64,000 bases of DNA from Flavobacterium sp. (lineage in GTDB: Bacteria; Bacteroidota; Bacteroidia; Flavobacteriales; Flavobacteriaceae). The stretch covers positions 124,001 to 188,000 of the forward strand of contig JADKBW010000006.1 of the NCBI GenBank assembly GCA_016714905.1, given 5' to 3'. The position numbers were made by a program, and so were the translations under genes. This document shows, piece after piece, positions 43,214-53,060 of the stretch. The notes below the pieces were generated by a model. The model did no database searches and was not told where the DNA came from. It worked only from the letters and a program-made list of their open reading frames with translations. Position 1 is the first letter of the stretch. Each line of letters starts with the position of its first letter.

Positions 43214-44017
43214 ATGCCACGTAAAATATTTATTCAAATCCTACTTCTTTTTTATACTAGTCTAATTTTAGGGCAAATTAGAAAACAACCCAATATCCAA
43301 TTCGAAACAGATTATTTCAACGCCGTAGACCATTGGGTTGTTTTGCCCCAAAAAACAGCAGAACTAAATTATCTATTGGGCTATATCTTCTTGGATGAAA
43401 TCGTAGGTTTTACATTTACCTTCCATAGCGAATTATCTATCGATTCGTTTTCGAATTGGAAACTTCAACCTAACTCACAATATTACATTTCAAAAAGAAC
43501 ACTGGACATGAAAACGCCTCCTGTTTATATCTTGAAAGACGAACAAATAGCTGCGCTTCATTTACCTGAAAAACCGCTTTGGTTAAAACTCGATGATGAG
43601 CGTCAAAAAACCCCAGAAGATTTGGTGCTTTTGGGTTACCATTACAATAAAGTGCAAAAAAGCGATTTGGCTTTACCCTTTTTAGAAAGTGCTTATTCAT
43701 TAAAACCAAAAGCTAAAAACTTAATTTTCGAATTGTCGTTTGCCTACAATTCTTTGGGTGAATACGAAAAAGCAATTGCCCTTTTAAAAAGCGAACTAAA
43801 ACAAGATATGAAGAACTATATGCTGTATCGGGAACTCGGGTATGCACTCTTGCAACTTAATGAATTCGAAGAAGCTGAAAAAGTATATGAACTAGGAATG
43901 AAAATGTGCCTTAACACTAACCAGCAAAGAGAAATGGCGATTGATATGGCACAAACATTTTTTGCTATAAAAGATGAAAAAAGGTTTGAAAAGTGGGCGA
44001 CAATCTTGAGAAAATAA
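43214..44017 (+). CDS. Secreted tetratricopeptide repeat protein
   Basis: This 267-residue protein has a signal peptide (MPRKIFIQILLLFYTSLILGQ). A novel N-terminal region of about 125 residues follows, then three TPR-like units between about residues 130 and 260 (EDLVLLGYHYNKVQKSDLALPFLESAYSLKP; NLIFELSFAYNSLGEYEKAIALL; YMLYRELGYALLQLNEFEEAEKVYELG). TPR domains bind proteins. Its partner is unknown. It is divergent from plsC and stands upstream of recA without clear linkage. Confidence 0.83.
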   Translation: MPRKIFIQILLLFYTSLILGQIRKQPNIQFETDYFNAVDHWVVLPQKTAELNYLLGYIFLDEIVGFTFTFHSELSIDSFSNWKLQPNSQYYISKRTLDMKTPPVYILKDEQIAALHLPEKPLWLKLDDERQKTPEDLVLLGYHYNKVQKSDLALPFLESAYSLKPKAKNLIFELSFAYNSLGEYEKAIALLKSELKQDMKNYMLYRELGYALLQLNEFEEAEKVYELGMKMCLNTNQQREMAIDMAQTFFAIKDEKRFEKWATILRK

Positions 44018-44138
44018 CAGCTAAACAATAGTCGTTTTGAAAATAAATATAATGCTGATAACTTTTTAAAATCGCCAAATTCTACTCTTGGAACTTGAGA
44101 AAAAAGAAGTATTTTTACGAAAAATAAGTGTATCATAA

Positions 44139-45155
44139 ATGAAGGAAAAGATGAGTTCAGAAAAAGAAGCCAAATTAAAAGCATTACAACTAACGCTTGA
44201 TAAACTTGACAAAACTTACGGAAAAGGAACCGTAATGAAAATGGGGGATAGAGCCGTTGAAGAAGTAGAAACTATCTCTTCCGGATCTTTAGGATTAGAT
44301 TTAGCATTAGGTGTAAATGGATATCCTAAAGGACGAATTATTGAAATCTACGGGCCTGAATCTTCTGGAAAAACAACCTTGACTTTACACGCGATTGCAG
44401 AAGCTCAAAAAGCTGGCGGTATTGCCGCTTTTATAGATGCTGAACATGCGTTCGACAGAAATTATGCAGAGAAATTAGGTGTCGATATTGAGAACTTAAT
44501 TATTTCTCAACCCGATAATGGAGAACAGGCGTTAGAAATTGCAGAAAACTTAATCCGTTCTGGTGCCATTGATATTGTAGTCATCGACTCGGTAGCAGCA
44601 TTAACTCCAAAAAGTGAAATTGAAGGCGAAATGGGTGATTCAAAAATGGGATTGCACGCTCGTTTGATGTCGCAAGCTTTGCGAAAATTGACTGGAACCA
44701 TCAGCAAAACGCATTGTACGGTATTTTTTATCAACCAATTGAGAGAGAAAATCGGCGTGATGTTCGGAAATCCTGAAACAACAACCGGTGGAAATGCTTT
44801 GAAGTTTTACGCTTCGATACGTTTGGATATTCGCCGTTCATCACAAATCAAAGAAGGCGACAATGTGATCGGAAATAGAACAAAAGTAAAAGTGGTTAAG
44901 AATAAAGTGGCTCCGCCATTCAAAACAGCAGAATTTGATATCATGTACGGTGAAGGTGTTTCCAAAACAGGTGAAATCTTAGATTTAGCAGTAGAGTTTG
45001 AAATCATCAAAAAAGCAGGTTCATGGTTTAGCTATGGTGACACGAAATTAGGACAAGGTCGCGATGCCGTTAAGGTTTTGATTAAAGACAATCCTGAATT
45101 AGCGGACGAACTTGAACAAAAAATCAAAGCTTATATAAAAGATCATGAAGCATAA
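44139..45155 (+). CDS. recA: Recombinase RecA
   Basis: This protein has 338 residues from the ATG at 44139, or 334 from the ATG at 44151 ([12 protein letters not shown]), which is also credible. Walker A is [10 protein letters not shown], Walker B is [14 protein letters not shown], and the DNA-binding loops include [25 protein letters not shown] and [20 protein letters not shown]. RecA coats single-stranded DNA, exchanges strands and triggers SOS cleavage. The usual acidic C terminus is short here ([15 protein letters not shown]). A hairpin terminator follows directly. Confidence 0.98.
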   Translation: MKEKMSSEKEAKLKALQLTLDKLDKTYGKGTVMKMGDRAVEEVETISSGSLGLDLALGVNGYPKGRIIEIYGPESSGKTTLTLHAIAEAQKAGGIAAFIDAEHAFDRNYAEKLGVDIENLIISQPDNGEQALEIAENLIRSGAIDIVVIDSVAALTPKSEIEGEMGDSKMGLHARLMSQALRKLTGTISKTHCTVFFINQLREKIGVMFGNPETTTGGNALKFYASIRLDIRRSSQIKEGDNVIGNRTKVKVVKNKVAPPFKTAEFDIMYGEGVSKTGEILDLAVEFEIIKKAGSWFSYGDTKLGQGRDAVKVLIKDNPELADELEQKIKAYIKDHEA

Positions 45156-45161
45156 ATAAGA

Positions 45162-45185
45162 AACCCGATTCGTTCGGGTTTTTTT
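45162..45185. terminator. Terminator between recA and the convergent plsC
   Basis: AACCCGA, loop TTCG, TCGGGTT followed by seven T residues. It begins seven bases after the recA stop. On the other strand its A run precedes the stem, so it could serve both convergent genes. Confidence 0.85.
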
Positions 45186-45927
45186 ATGTCTTTGTTAATT
45201 GATCATAGATTACTTGATAAACTTGCTCTTTGACTTCTTTGATGTCTTTTTTGTTTTCGATGGTTTTGCCAATTGTTGGAATTAAGGGATGAATAAAAAC
45301 CCTCATTAATCCTGGACTACCACTGAAAAAAGTATAGGAAAATCTCTTTTTGTTATCCATAAAAGTTAAAGGCACTATTGGAATCTGATGTTCAATCGCC
45401 AACCGAAAAGCACCGTCTTTAAAGTCATCTAGCACTATCGATTCGTCAGCGGGAACGCCACCTTCAGGAAAAATACAAATACTCAACCCTTGATTGAGTC
45501 GCTTTTGAGCTCTATTAAAAACCTCCATTCTACTTCTAGAACTATTTCTATCTACTAAAATGCAGGTGCGTTTGTAGAAAAATCCAAAAAGTGGAATTTT
45601 TGTTAATTCTTTTTTACCTACAAAAACAAATGGGTTTTTAACTACGGCTAACATCAACATGATGTCGGTCATTGAAGTGTGATTGCCCACAAACATATAG
45701 CTTTTGTCCATCGCGATATCTTGTTCTGATCTGACTTTCCAGTAAAAACCAGAAGTAATCAAAATGAACTTTGCCCAAATTCTCGCCATGACAAAAAAGT
45801 ACCGATACCATTCTTCTTTTAAAATCGAAACAACCAAAAATGGAAACATAATTATAATTGGAACGCCCATCATCAGGTAAAACCAAATGCGCCAAAGGAT
45901 CCAAAAAATAATTTTTATGATTTTCAT
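45184..45927 (-). CDS. 1-acyl-sn-glycerol-3-phosphate acyltransferase (PlsC family), second copy
   Basis: This 247-residue protein has a hydrophobic N terminus (about residues 1-30), H-x4-D in VGNHTSMTDIM and FPEGGVPADES as the substrate motif. It belongs to the same superfamily as the protein at 42322-43053 but is only distantly similar, which suggests a different acyl acceptor or donor. It is convergent with recA and shares the terminator, and it is divergent from trpS across about 70 bases. Confidence 0.9.
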   Translation of the reverse strand: MKIIKIIFWILWRIWFYLMMGVPIIIMFPFLVVSILKEEWYRYFFVMARIWAKFILITSGFYWKVRSEQDIAMDKSYMFVGNHTSMTDIMLMLAVVKNPFVFVGKKELTKIPLFGFFYKRTCILVDRNSSRSRMEVFNRAQKRLNQGLSICIFPEGGVPADESIVLDDFKDGAFRLAIEHQIPIVPLTFMDNKKRFSYTFFSGSPGLMRVFIHPLIPTIGKTIENKKDIKEVKEQVYQVIYDQLTKT

Positions 45928-45996
45928 GTCTTCAAAAGTAAGAATTCAATCCTTAATTTTCTCAAATCATTTACCTTTGCCAAAATTTAGTAGACC

Positions 45997-46976
45997 ATGG
46001 CCAAAATACTGACAGGTATTCAAAGTACAGGAACTCCACATTTAGGAAACTTATTGGGCGCAATTATTCCCGCAATAGAATTGTCAAATCGACCAGAAAA
46101 CGAATCCTTTCTATTTATTGCTGATTTACACGCCATTACCCAAATCAAAAACGGAGACGTATTGCGTCAGAACAACTATAGTACTGCCGCGGCTTGGCTG
46201 GCTTGTGGGTTGAATATTGAAAAAGTCATTTTCTATCGTCAGTCTGATGTTCCTCAAACTGCTGAATTGTCGTGGTATTTAAGCTGCTTTTTTCCTTATC
46301 AACGATTGACATTGGCGCATTCTTTTAAAGATAAATCCGATCGTTTGGAGGATGTTAATGCGGGGTTATTCACCTATCCAATGTTGATGGCGGCAGATAT
46401 TTTGTTGTACGATGCAGAGTTTGTGCCTGTCGGAAAAGACCAATTGCAACATATCGAAATTACTAGAGATGTAGCGGCACGATTCAATCATCAAATGGGA
46501 GAGACTTTTGTTTTACCAGAGGCTTCAACCCAAGAAGAAACCAAATATGTTCCCGGAACCAACGGTGGCAAAATGAGTAAATCGGCCAATAATATCATCA
46601 ACATCTTTTTAGATGATAAAGCGCTGCGTAAACAAGTGATGTCAATAGAAACAGACAGTACGCCATTGGAAGAACCAAAAGATATCGAAACATGCAAAAT
46701 TTTCGCCATCTATAAACTACTAGCTTCCGAAGATCAAATTGCAGCGATGACGCAAAATTATGCAAATGTCAATCGCGATTACGGATACGGACACGCCAAA
46801 CAAGCGTTGTTCGAACTGATCTTGGAAAGTTCAAAAGCGAGCGTGAGACTTACAGCTATTATATGAATAACCTGCCTGAAATTGAAGCTGCCTTACTTAA
46901 AGGTGCTGCAAGAGCTCAAGAGGTTGCTAATGGCGTATTGGCTAGAGTTCGAGAGAAATTAGGGTTTCGCTCTTAA
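45997..46976 (+). CDS. trpS: Tryptophanyl-tRNA synthetase, frameshifted near the C terminus
   Basis: This class I synthetase charges tRNA(Trp). The HIGH-type motif is GTPHLGN (residues 12-18) and the KMSKS loop is at 192-196. The frame stops at 46866 after RLTAII. At an A3 run (46826-46828) one extra A restores FKSERETYSYYMNNLPEIE and the ending LARVREKLGFRS, giving about 326 residues as in other bacteria. The gene is normally essential and single-copy, so a sequence error is the most likely cause. The corrected stop lies directly against the dprA stop on the other strand. Confidence 0.93.
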
Positions 46977-48077
46977 CTAAATCGCTTCGTATAATTTTCC
47001 TGGCAATGGACGAATTACGCCTTTCAATTCCATATTCAGTAATATACTTGAGATTTTAAAAACTGGGAAGTCGCATTCTAATGCAATAATGTCCAGCATT
47101 TCTTTTTCTCTTGCGAGAAGGAAATCGTAAATTTTTTGTTCTTCGGAATTCAGTTCAACGAAAAGCTGCTTTTGAATCGGTTTCGTCTCCGTTTTTATAT
47201 CCCAGTTAAGATTAAATATTAAGTCTGTTGCACCAGTCAGTAGGTTTGCTTTCTGAGTTTTAATCAACGTATTGCATCCTTGACTGTAAAAATCTCCAAC
47301 TCGACCGGGCACCGCAAAGACATCACGGTTGTAATCGTTCGCCAAATTGGCGGTAATCATTGAACCTCCTTTATCCGCAGATTCGATGATAATGGTCGCC
47401 TCCGAAATCCCTGCGACAATGCGATTGCGACGTACAAAATTCTCTTTTTCAGGATTGGACGTGCTCCAAAATTCGGTCATAAAACCACCGTTTTTTTCCA
47501 TTCGATGTACATACTTCTTGTGAACTTTGGGATAAATTTGATTCAAACCGTGCGCTACAATACCAACGGTTTGTAGGTTGTGCTCCAAAGCGGTTTGGTG
47601 CGCCACAATGTCGACGCCATAGGCAAAACCACTGACTATTACTGGGTCTAGTGGCGCCAAATCGCCAATTAGATTTTTGCAGAAATTCATACCGTACGAA
47701 CTAATTTGCCGCGTGCCTACAATACTGATAATCTTTCTGTTCTTAAGTTGAATGTTCCCTTTGGAGAATAATAAGACAGGGCCATCCACACAATGTTTTA
47801 GTTTGTCGGGGTAATTTTCATCTAAGAAAAAAGAAACATCGATTTGATTTTTCTCTAAAAATTGCAATTCTGCTTCGGCTTTTTCGAAGACAGTCTTGTC
47901 CTTTAAATTTTTAATTAAAACACTTCCGATTCCGTCAATCGAATTGAGACGTGACGCTTTGGATTTAAAAATTTCGGATGGTTCTGGACAAATAGAAAGT
48001 AATTTTTTGGCGACAATATCGCCCACACCTTCTACTTTTAGCAAGGCTAATACATAAAATAAATCTTCGTGGCGCAT
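46977..48077 (-). CDS. dprA: DNA-processing protein DprA (Smf)
   Basis: This 366-residue protein has an N-terminal helix-hairpin-helix/SAM-like domain (GVGDIVAKKLLSI ... IDGIGSVLIKNLKD). The Rossmann-like DprA core follows (SIVGTRQISSYGMNF ... IVSGFAYGVDIVAHQTAL ... ENFVRRNRIVAGIS), then a C-terminal winged helix (EEQKIYDFLLAREKEMLDI). DprA loads RecA onto incoming single-stranded DNA during natural transformation. All core motifs are present. It is convergent with trpS, with no space between the stops. Confidence 0.95.
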   Translation of the reverse strand: MRHEDLFYVLALLKVEGVGDIVAKKLLSICPEPSEIFKSKASRLNSIDGIGSVLIKNLKDKTVFEKAEAELQFLEKNQIDVSFFLDENYPDKLKHCVDGPVLLFSKGNIQLKNRKIISIVGTRQISSYGMNFCKNLIGDLAPLDPVIVSGFAYGVDIVAHQTALEHNLQTVGIVAHGLNQIYPKVHKKYVHRMEKNGGFMTEFWSTSNPEKENFVRRNRIVAGISEATIIIESADKGGSMITANLANDYNRDVFAVPGRVGDFYSQGCNTLIKTQKANLLTGATDLIFNLNWDIKTETKPIQKQLFVELNSEEQKIYDFLLAREKEMLDIIALECDFPVFKISSILLNMELKGVIRPLPGKLYEAI

Positions 48078-48178
48078 AGTAAATAATTGAAAATGAAAAG
48101 TATAAAATTTATCTCAATTGTTAATAAAAATTGTGAATAAAATTTTGATGCTGTTGGGCATTGTATAACTTTGTTGCT

Positions 48179-49138
48179 ATGAAGATCGAGCAGTATATTT
48201 CCCAACTTTTATATCGTCATCAATGTGTCACCGTGCCAGGATTTGGCGCATTTTTAACCGAAATTCAGTCGGCACATTTGCATGAAAATACGAATTCTTT
48301 TTATCCACCAAAGAAAGTCATTTCTTTTAATTCTAATTTAAAAAACAATGACGGGTTGTTGGCAAATCACATCGCTCAACTGGAAAAGTCTAGTTATGAA
48401 AGTGCGGTTGCCTCTATTGAAAGTGAGGTAGTTATTTGGAACAGTATTCTTCAAGTGAACGAAAAATTTACGCTGAAAAATATTGGTGAATTGCACTTAA
48501 ATTCTGAAAAGAACATTGTGTTCACACCCCTAGAAAATATTAATTATTTGAAGGAGTCATTCGGGTTGAATTCCTTTGTTTCTCCCGCAATCAAACGTGA
48601 GCAAGCTTTGCATCATGTGGAAACAGCTGTTAAAGTTGACGTTCCTGTTTTCGAAGAAAAAGAAATTGTTCCACTTGACCCTGAAGTTCGTAAAGGAAGA
48701 CCATATCTAAGATATGCGGCGATTTTAATTTTAGGATTATCCGTAACAGCGACTGTCGGATATAAGATGTATGAAAATCAGGTTGCAAAAGAAACGTTAT
48801 TGGTTGAAACTGCTGTTCAGAAGCAAGTTCAAAATAAAATTCAAGAGGCCACTTTCTTACTTGATACCCCAATGCCAGCGGTAACATTGACTGTTAGTGA
48901 AGAGAAAATGTTATATCACGTTGTTGCTGGTGCTTTTAGAAATGAAGAAAACGCACAAAACATTTATAATGATTTGCTTAAATCTGGTTTTAAAGCGCGA
49001 AGAATTGCACCAAACAAACACGGTTTATATCCCGTCTTATATGGCAGTTACGCCACTTATGCTGAGGCACAACAAGCCATGATTGAAATTCAAAAAGCAA
49101 ACAATCCCGACGCTTGGTTGATGGTAAAAGCGCTATAA
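48179..49138 (+). CDS. HU-CCDC81 and SPOR domain-containing membrane protein
   Basis: This protein of about 319 residues starts at the ATG at 48179 (MKIEQYISQLLYRHQCVTVPGF); the track frame begins earlier at 48161. Residues 1-130 resemble the paired HU-CCDC81 (bacterial HU-like) domains. A membrane helix lies near residues 178-197 (LRYAAILILGLSVTATVGY). The C terminus is a SPOR domain (YHVVAGAFRNEENAQNIYNDLLKSGF ... PVLYGSYATYAEAQQAM). SPOR binds denuded glycan strands, so it probably links DNA or cytoplasm to the division-site cell wall. Its role is unproven. A terminator follows. Confidence 0.9.
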   Translation: MKIEQYISQLLYRHQCVTVPGFGAFLTEIQSAHLHENTNSFYPPKKVISFNSNLKNNDGLLANHIAQLEKSSYESAVASIESEVVIWNSILQVNEKFTLKNIGELHLNSEKNIVFTPLENINYLKESFGLNSFVSPAIKREQALHHVETAVKVDVPVFEEKEIVPLDPEVRKGRPYLRYAAILILGLSVTATVGYKMYENQVAKETLLVETAVQKQVQNKIQEATFLLDTPMPAVTLTVSEEKMLYHVVAGAFRNEENAQNIYNDLLKSGFKARRIAPNKHGLYPVLYGSYATYAEAQQAMIEIQKANNPDAWLMVKAL

Positions 49139-49143
49139 AATTT

Positions 49144-49168
49144 ATCCCGTAACTCACGGGATTTTTTA
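49144..49168 (+). terminator. Rho-independent terminator after the SPOR gene
   Basis: ATCCCGT, loop AACT, CACGGGAT followed by TTTTT. It begins six bases after the stop. The stem is about 7 bp. Confidence 0.8.
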
Positions 49169-49229
49169 TAGAGTGTAAGTATCTTTGCACGCAAGATCCT
49201 AAGGTCGAACCGAAAGTAAGTCAAAAAAC

Positions 49230-49739
49230 ATGCATCCAAAACATCCTTCCGAATCACTCACTATTCTCACTGATTTAGTTTTACCTAGTGAAACCAACCC
49301 GCTAAACAATCTTTTTGGAGGTGAATTGCTCGCTCGGATGGACCGTGCGGCAAGTATTTCAGCAAGAAGACATTCCAGGAGAATAACGGTAACTGCTTCT
49401 GTGAATCACGTCGCTTTTAATAGAGCAATTCCGTTGGGAAGTGTTGTAACTGTTGAGGCAAAAGTGTCTCGCAGTTTCAAAAGTTCGATGGAAATTTTTC
49501 TTGATGTTTGGGTAGAAGATCGCGAATCAGGCATCCGAAGCAAAGCGAATGAAGCGATTTATACATTTGTTGCGGTTGACGATATGGGAAGACCTGTTGA
49601 AGTTCCAGCGGTCGTTCCCGAAACTGACTTAGAAAAAGAACGCTTTGAAGCGGCTTTACGACGAAAACAATTGAGTTTGGTATTGGCTGGAAAAATGAAA
49701 CCTAGCGAAGCGACAGAGCTTAAAGCTTTATTTGTTTAA
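49230..49739 (+). CDS. Acyl-CoA thioesterase, hot-dog fold (YciA/BACH type)
   Basis: This 169-residue protein has the hot-dog signature of the acyl-CoA hydrolase group: LVLPSETNPLNNLFGGELLARMDRAASISARRHS, with the catalytic-type Asn/Asp region, and TASVNHVAFNRAIPLGSVVTVEAKV. It cleaves acyl-CoA to fatty acid and CoA. The C-terminal helix (KERFEAALRRKQLSLVLAGKM) is usual for the bacterial subfamily. It is convergent with the T9SS protein gene, overlapping its end by about four bases. Confidence 0.9.
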   Translation: MHPKHPSESLTILTDLVLPSETNPLNNLFGGELLARMDRAASISARRHSRRITVTASVNHVAFNRAIPLGSVVTVEAKVSRSFKSSMEIFLDVWVEDRESGIRSKANEAIYTFVAVDDMGRPVEVPAVVPETDLEKERFEAALRRKQLSLVLAGKMKPSEATELKALFV

Positions 49740-50985
49740 AACTTAACAAACTTGATTTTTTCTACAATGCCATTAATTTTCATTTGCAATATATAATTCC
49801 CTGTAGTTAAATTCGACACTGAAATTCTAATCTGTTTTTCGTTTGTGATTTCCTTTCCGTTCGCGACTATTTGTCCCAGTGTATTAATTATCGAATAATT
49901 CTCTTCAAAGTCTCCATCAAAAGAAATCGTAATCACATCATTTGCTGGGTTGGGAAAGAGTTTGATTGTATTGTTGCCTTCAAACGAACTATTGCTTAAG
50001 AAAGGTGCTATAATCACATTAGACGTTACAAGACAATTATTCGCAGTAACAACACAATAGTATTCGCCTTGAATTGTTGGCACATAGGTTTGATCCGTCG
50101 CGCCTTCGATTAATACGCCATTGAGATACCATTGATATGAAGAAAATGTTGTAGTTGTTGTTAACGTTACGTCTCCATAAACAATCTCAGCTACTGGCAA
50201 ATCAATCGATGTGAAAGTCAAGGTATTGTTGCATTGGTATTACCAATAACATCGGTTATTGTTCCGAATTTAGTATCTATATCTGCTGGGCTACTCAAAG
50301 TTCCTGGAAGTGCCGTAGAAGTTCCAGTTAATGATTTGTCAAACTTATTTAACTTATTGTTTCCCCATGACGAAACATAATAATTACCGCACGAGTCTCT
50401 TGTGATTCCGTCGCAATTGCTAAGTGTCGTCGCCAATACTGTTGAAATTGCATTTGTAGTCAAATTGATTGCATTGATTGGCGCATTCGTTCCCCAAGTC
50501 ACATATAAACAACGATCATTCTCACCATCGTATATAATTCCGTTGGGCGTTTTGGCTAAGCCAGAGGCTAAAGTCGAAAAGGACACTGCATTCACATCGA
50601 CTTTAAATATTTTCTTTGCGGAAAAATCCGTTGCATATAAATTACCAATACCGTCTGAAGTTAGACCGTTTAAAAAAGTTCCGTTTAAGTTCAATGTAAA
50701 AACGTTGCTTCCAGAAGCTAAATCGTATCCTCTAATAAAGCCACCTTCGCACGCATACAAAACATTTCCCAAGATTTCTATCCCATAAGGACCTGATGGG
50801 ATTCCCGTAACGAAATTACTTAATATTCCTGCTTCGCTTCTTGCAAGTATGGTTCCGTTGCCCTTATTTCCGATTAACCATCGTGAATTGGCATCATCCC
50901 ATTCAATACTTTCTGGTCCGTTTAAAGCTTGCGCAGAAGACATTGCTGAAATGCTAAGAAAGAGAATAAGTAGTGCTTTTTTCAT
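49736..50985 (-). CDS. Secreted SMP-30/NHL-type propeller with T9SS sorting domain, frameshifted
   Basis: The start at 50985 gives a signal peptide (MKKALLILFLSISAMSSAQ) and a beta-propeller (GPESIEWDDANSRWLIGNKGNG ... DGIGNLYATDFSAKKIFKVD ... CDGITRDSCGNYYVSSWGNNKLNKFD). This frame stops at 50218. The next frame continues with an Ig-like domain (TFSSYQWYLNGVLIEGATDQ) and a type A sorting domain (LFPNPANDVITISFDGDF ... NLTTGNYILQMKINGI). One missing base near 50222-50226 joins them to a protein of about 415 residues. The product should go through T9SS to the surface. Read separately, the second part would have no signal peptide, which supports one gene. Confidence 0.87.
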
Positions 50986-51009
50986 GAGATATTATTTTAT
51001 TTAGAAAAA

Positions 51010-52272
51010 TTACATTTTAAACAACCAACCTGCCGGATTGCTGTATGTGGTATTTTGAGATATGGTGAACTTTAAAACTGTTTTACCCGTGTCGCCATTG
51101 GTTCTAATTCGTCCAATAGGTTGTTTAATGGAAACCTTATCGCCTTTACTGACGCTTACGCTACTTAAATTCTGATAAACTGTAAAATAATCCCCATGCT
51201 GAATCATTACCGCTTTATTTACGGGTGAAAGTACCATTACGCTGATTACTTCTCCGCCGAATACAGCTCTTGCGCTAGCACCTTGATCAGTGGTGATTTC
51301 TACGCCACTATTATGAACTACTAACGATTTGTATATGGGATGCGCTTGATCTCCATAGCCTAAAGAAACAAATCCTTTTTCAACAGGCCAAGGTAATTTA
51401 CCTTTATTCGCTTTAAAATTATTTGCAATTATTTGCCCTTCAGAAGTCAATACAATTTTGGTAGATGTTTCTGTTGCCTTTGTTGCTGCTGCAGTCGTGG
51501 TTTTTGGATTTGCCTTTGCAACTGCTGACGCTGTTTTTTTGTTGGCTGCCGCAATCGCCGCTTTTAATAATTTTTGAATTTGATTATCGATATTTCTTGT
51601 TTCTTGCTGCTTTTTCTTGATTTCGGCAATAATTTGTTTCTTATCTTTTTTGATTGACTTCGCTAACTCCTGTTGTAATTGTCTTTCTTTCTCTAATGCA
51701 AGTCTTTCCTTTTCGTTTTCCTGAATCAATTTTTGTTTGGCAGTTTTTTGAACTCCGATTATTTGATTAAAATTCTCTAACTCCACCGATTTTTCTTGAA
51801 TTTCAATCCCTTGTGTTTTTCGATAGCTAGCATACTGCTTCATATACTGTGCTCTCTTGTATGCTTGAAGGAAATTTTGCGAAGAGAGTAAAAACATCGC
51901 CCTGCTTTGTTCTGATCGGCTTTTGTACGACTTCTGAATCATTTTGGCATAATCTTCCTTAAGAAGCACTAATTCTTTTTTAAGTCGATTGATATTCATC
52001 TGATTGATATACATATCATTGCTTAAAAGCTTCGTTTGCTTTTCCGTGGTATTGATTAGATTTTCCTTTAGTTTGATTTTCTCTGTTTGGATTTTCAACT
52101 GCTTAGTGACTGTTTTCTCTTTTGATTGCACGTTCTGGAGTTGATCTTCCTTCTCTTTAATCTCACGCAGAATTTGAGCTTTTCTTTGTTCCAGTTTTTC
52201 CTGTTGCGTAAGCTGACTCCACATCATTGTTGAAGTCAACAATAACAAAAGACTAAAAATATATTTCGGCAT
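51010..52272 (-). CDS. EnvC/M23-type murein hydrolase activator with degenerate LytM domain
   Basis: The start at 52272 gives MPKYIFSLLLLLTSTMMWSQ, a signal peptide, and a protein of about 420 residues. Residues of about 25-250 are a long coiled coil (KEKEDQLQNVQSKEKTVTKQ; KERLALEKERQLQQELAKSI). The C-terminal M23/LytM domain has lost its catalytic residues: the first ligand region reads VVHNSGVEI (Asp replaced by Glu) and the H-x-H segment reads LKFTI. It should therefore activate amidases rather than cut wall itself, like EnvC. It follows the DUF4292 gene by about 18 bases on the same strand. Confidence 0.9.
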   Translation of the reverse strand: MPKYIFSLLLLLTSTMMWSQLTQQEKLEQRKAQILREIKEKEDQLQNVQSKEKTVTKQLKIQTEKIKLKENLINTTEKQTKLLSNDMYINQMNINRLKKELVLLKEDYAKMIQKSYKSRSEQSRAMFLLSSQNFLQAYKRAQYMKQYASYRKTQGIEIQEKSVELENFNQIIGVQKTAKQKLIQENEKERLALEKERQLQQELAKSIKKDKKQIIAEIKKKQQETRNIDNQIQKLLKAAIAAANKKTASAVAKANPKTTTAAATKATETSTKIVLTSEGQIIANNFKANKGKLPWPVEKGFVSLGYGDQAHPIYKSLVVHNSGVEITTDQGASARAVFGGEVISVMVLSPVNKAVMIQHGDYFTVYQNLSSVSVSKGDKVSIKQPIGRIRTNGDTGKTVLKFTISQNTTYSNPAGWLFKM

Positions 52273-52290
52273 TGTATTTAACATGGAGCG

Positions 52291-53058
52291 CTAGTTTATA
52301 AAAATTTGTTCGTATCCGTCTGGTACACTGTAGGGAAATGATAGGTCTTCATTGAACGTAATTGTGTTGTAATCAATTGCGATATTTGTTTTTACTTTGT
52401 TCTGCATGGCGTCGATGATGATATTTGTAGGCATGAGAATTTGATTAAAATCCGCGTAATTTGGATAAGCAATTTGTAGGGTACGATCTTCTGCTTTTTG
52501 TGTAATCTGTTGTTTCTTGATAAGATATTTATCCGATTCAAAAAAATACTCTTTTATCGTATTTACATCTGAACTATCTTTCAATTTAAACATTTGGTCA
52601 ACAATATTTGCTGTGTACTTTCCTTTACTTAAATCGTCTAACGCTTCACCCAGCAACATGTTTTGCACTTTGCTAAAATCTAAATCACTGCCCAACCAAC
52701 GGCTCAATGTCGTGTAATCTCCTTGAAAAAAGCTATTGTTTATTTTTTCATAATACTTTACTTCGGTCGGCGTAATTAGTGCTTTTGCCATAGTTATTCC
52801 AATAAAGCGAATACTAATCAATATCTTTTCATCCTTCTTGATTTTGATCTCTGCCGTGACCTTTTGGCTTTGTTTTTCATCCTCGTAATGCGCATTCGAT
52901 TTTATATACAGCGTCGAAAATTCTTTTTTGTTGTTATAATGACTAGCCACAATTTGGTCCGAAGACAAAATATCTTTTGCTTTTCCTTCAATCAAAACTG
53001 CTTTTGATTTACACGAAAAAAGCACACCAATAATTAAAAACGCAAAATATTTATACAT
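52291..53058 (-). CDS. DUF4292 lipoprotein
   Basis: This 255-residue protein has a lipoprotein signal (MYKYFAFLIIGVLFSC, lipobox L-F-S-C). The body (VTAEIKIKKDEKILISIRFIGITMAKALITP ... FFQGDYTTLSRWLGSDLDF) matches DUF4292. This family has a LolA/LolB-like half-barrel, so it may carry or insert lipoproteins or lipids at the outer membrane. Its start lies two bases after the TPR gene stop. The function is not established. Confidence 0.87.
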   Translation of the reverse strand: MYKYFAFLIIGVLFSCKSKAVLIEGKAKDILSSDQIVASHYNNKKEFSTLYIKSNAHYEDEKQSQKVTAEIKIKKDEKILISIRFIGITMAKALITPTEVKYYEKINNSFFQGDYTTLSRWLGSDLDFSKVQNMLLGEALDDLSKGKYTANIVDQMFKLKDSSDVNTIKEYFFESDKYLIKKQQITQKAEDRTLQIAYPNYADFNQILMPTNIIIDAMQNKVKTNIAIDYNTITFNEDLSFPYSVPDGYEQIFIN

Positions 53059-53060
53059 TA

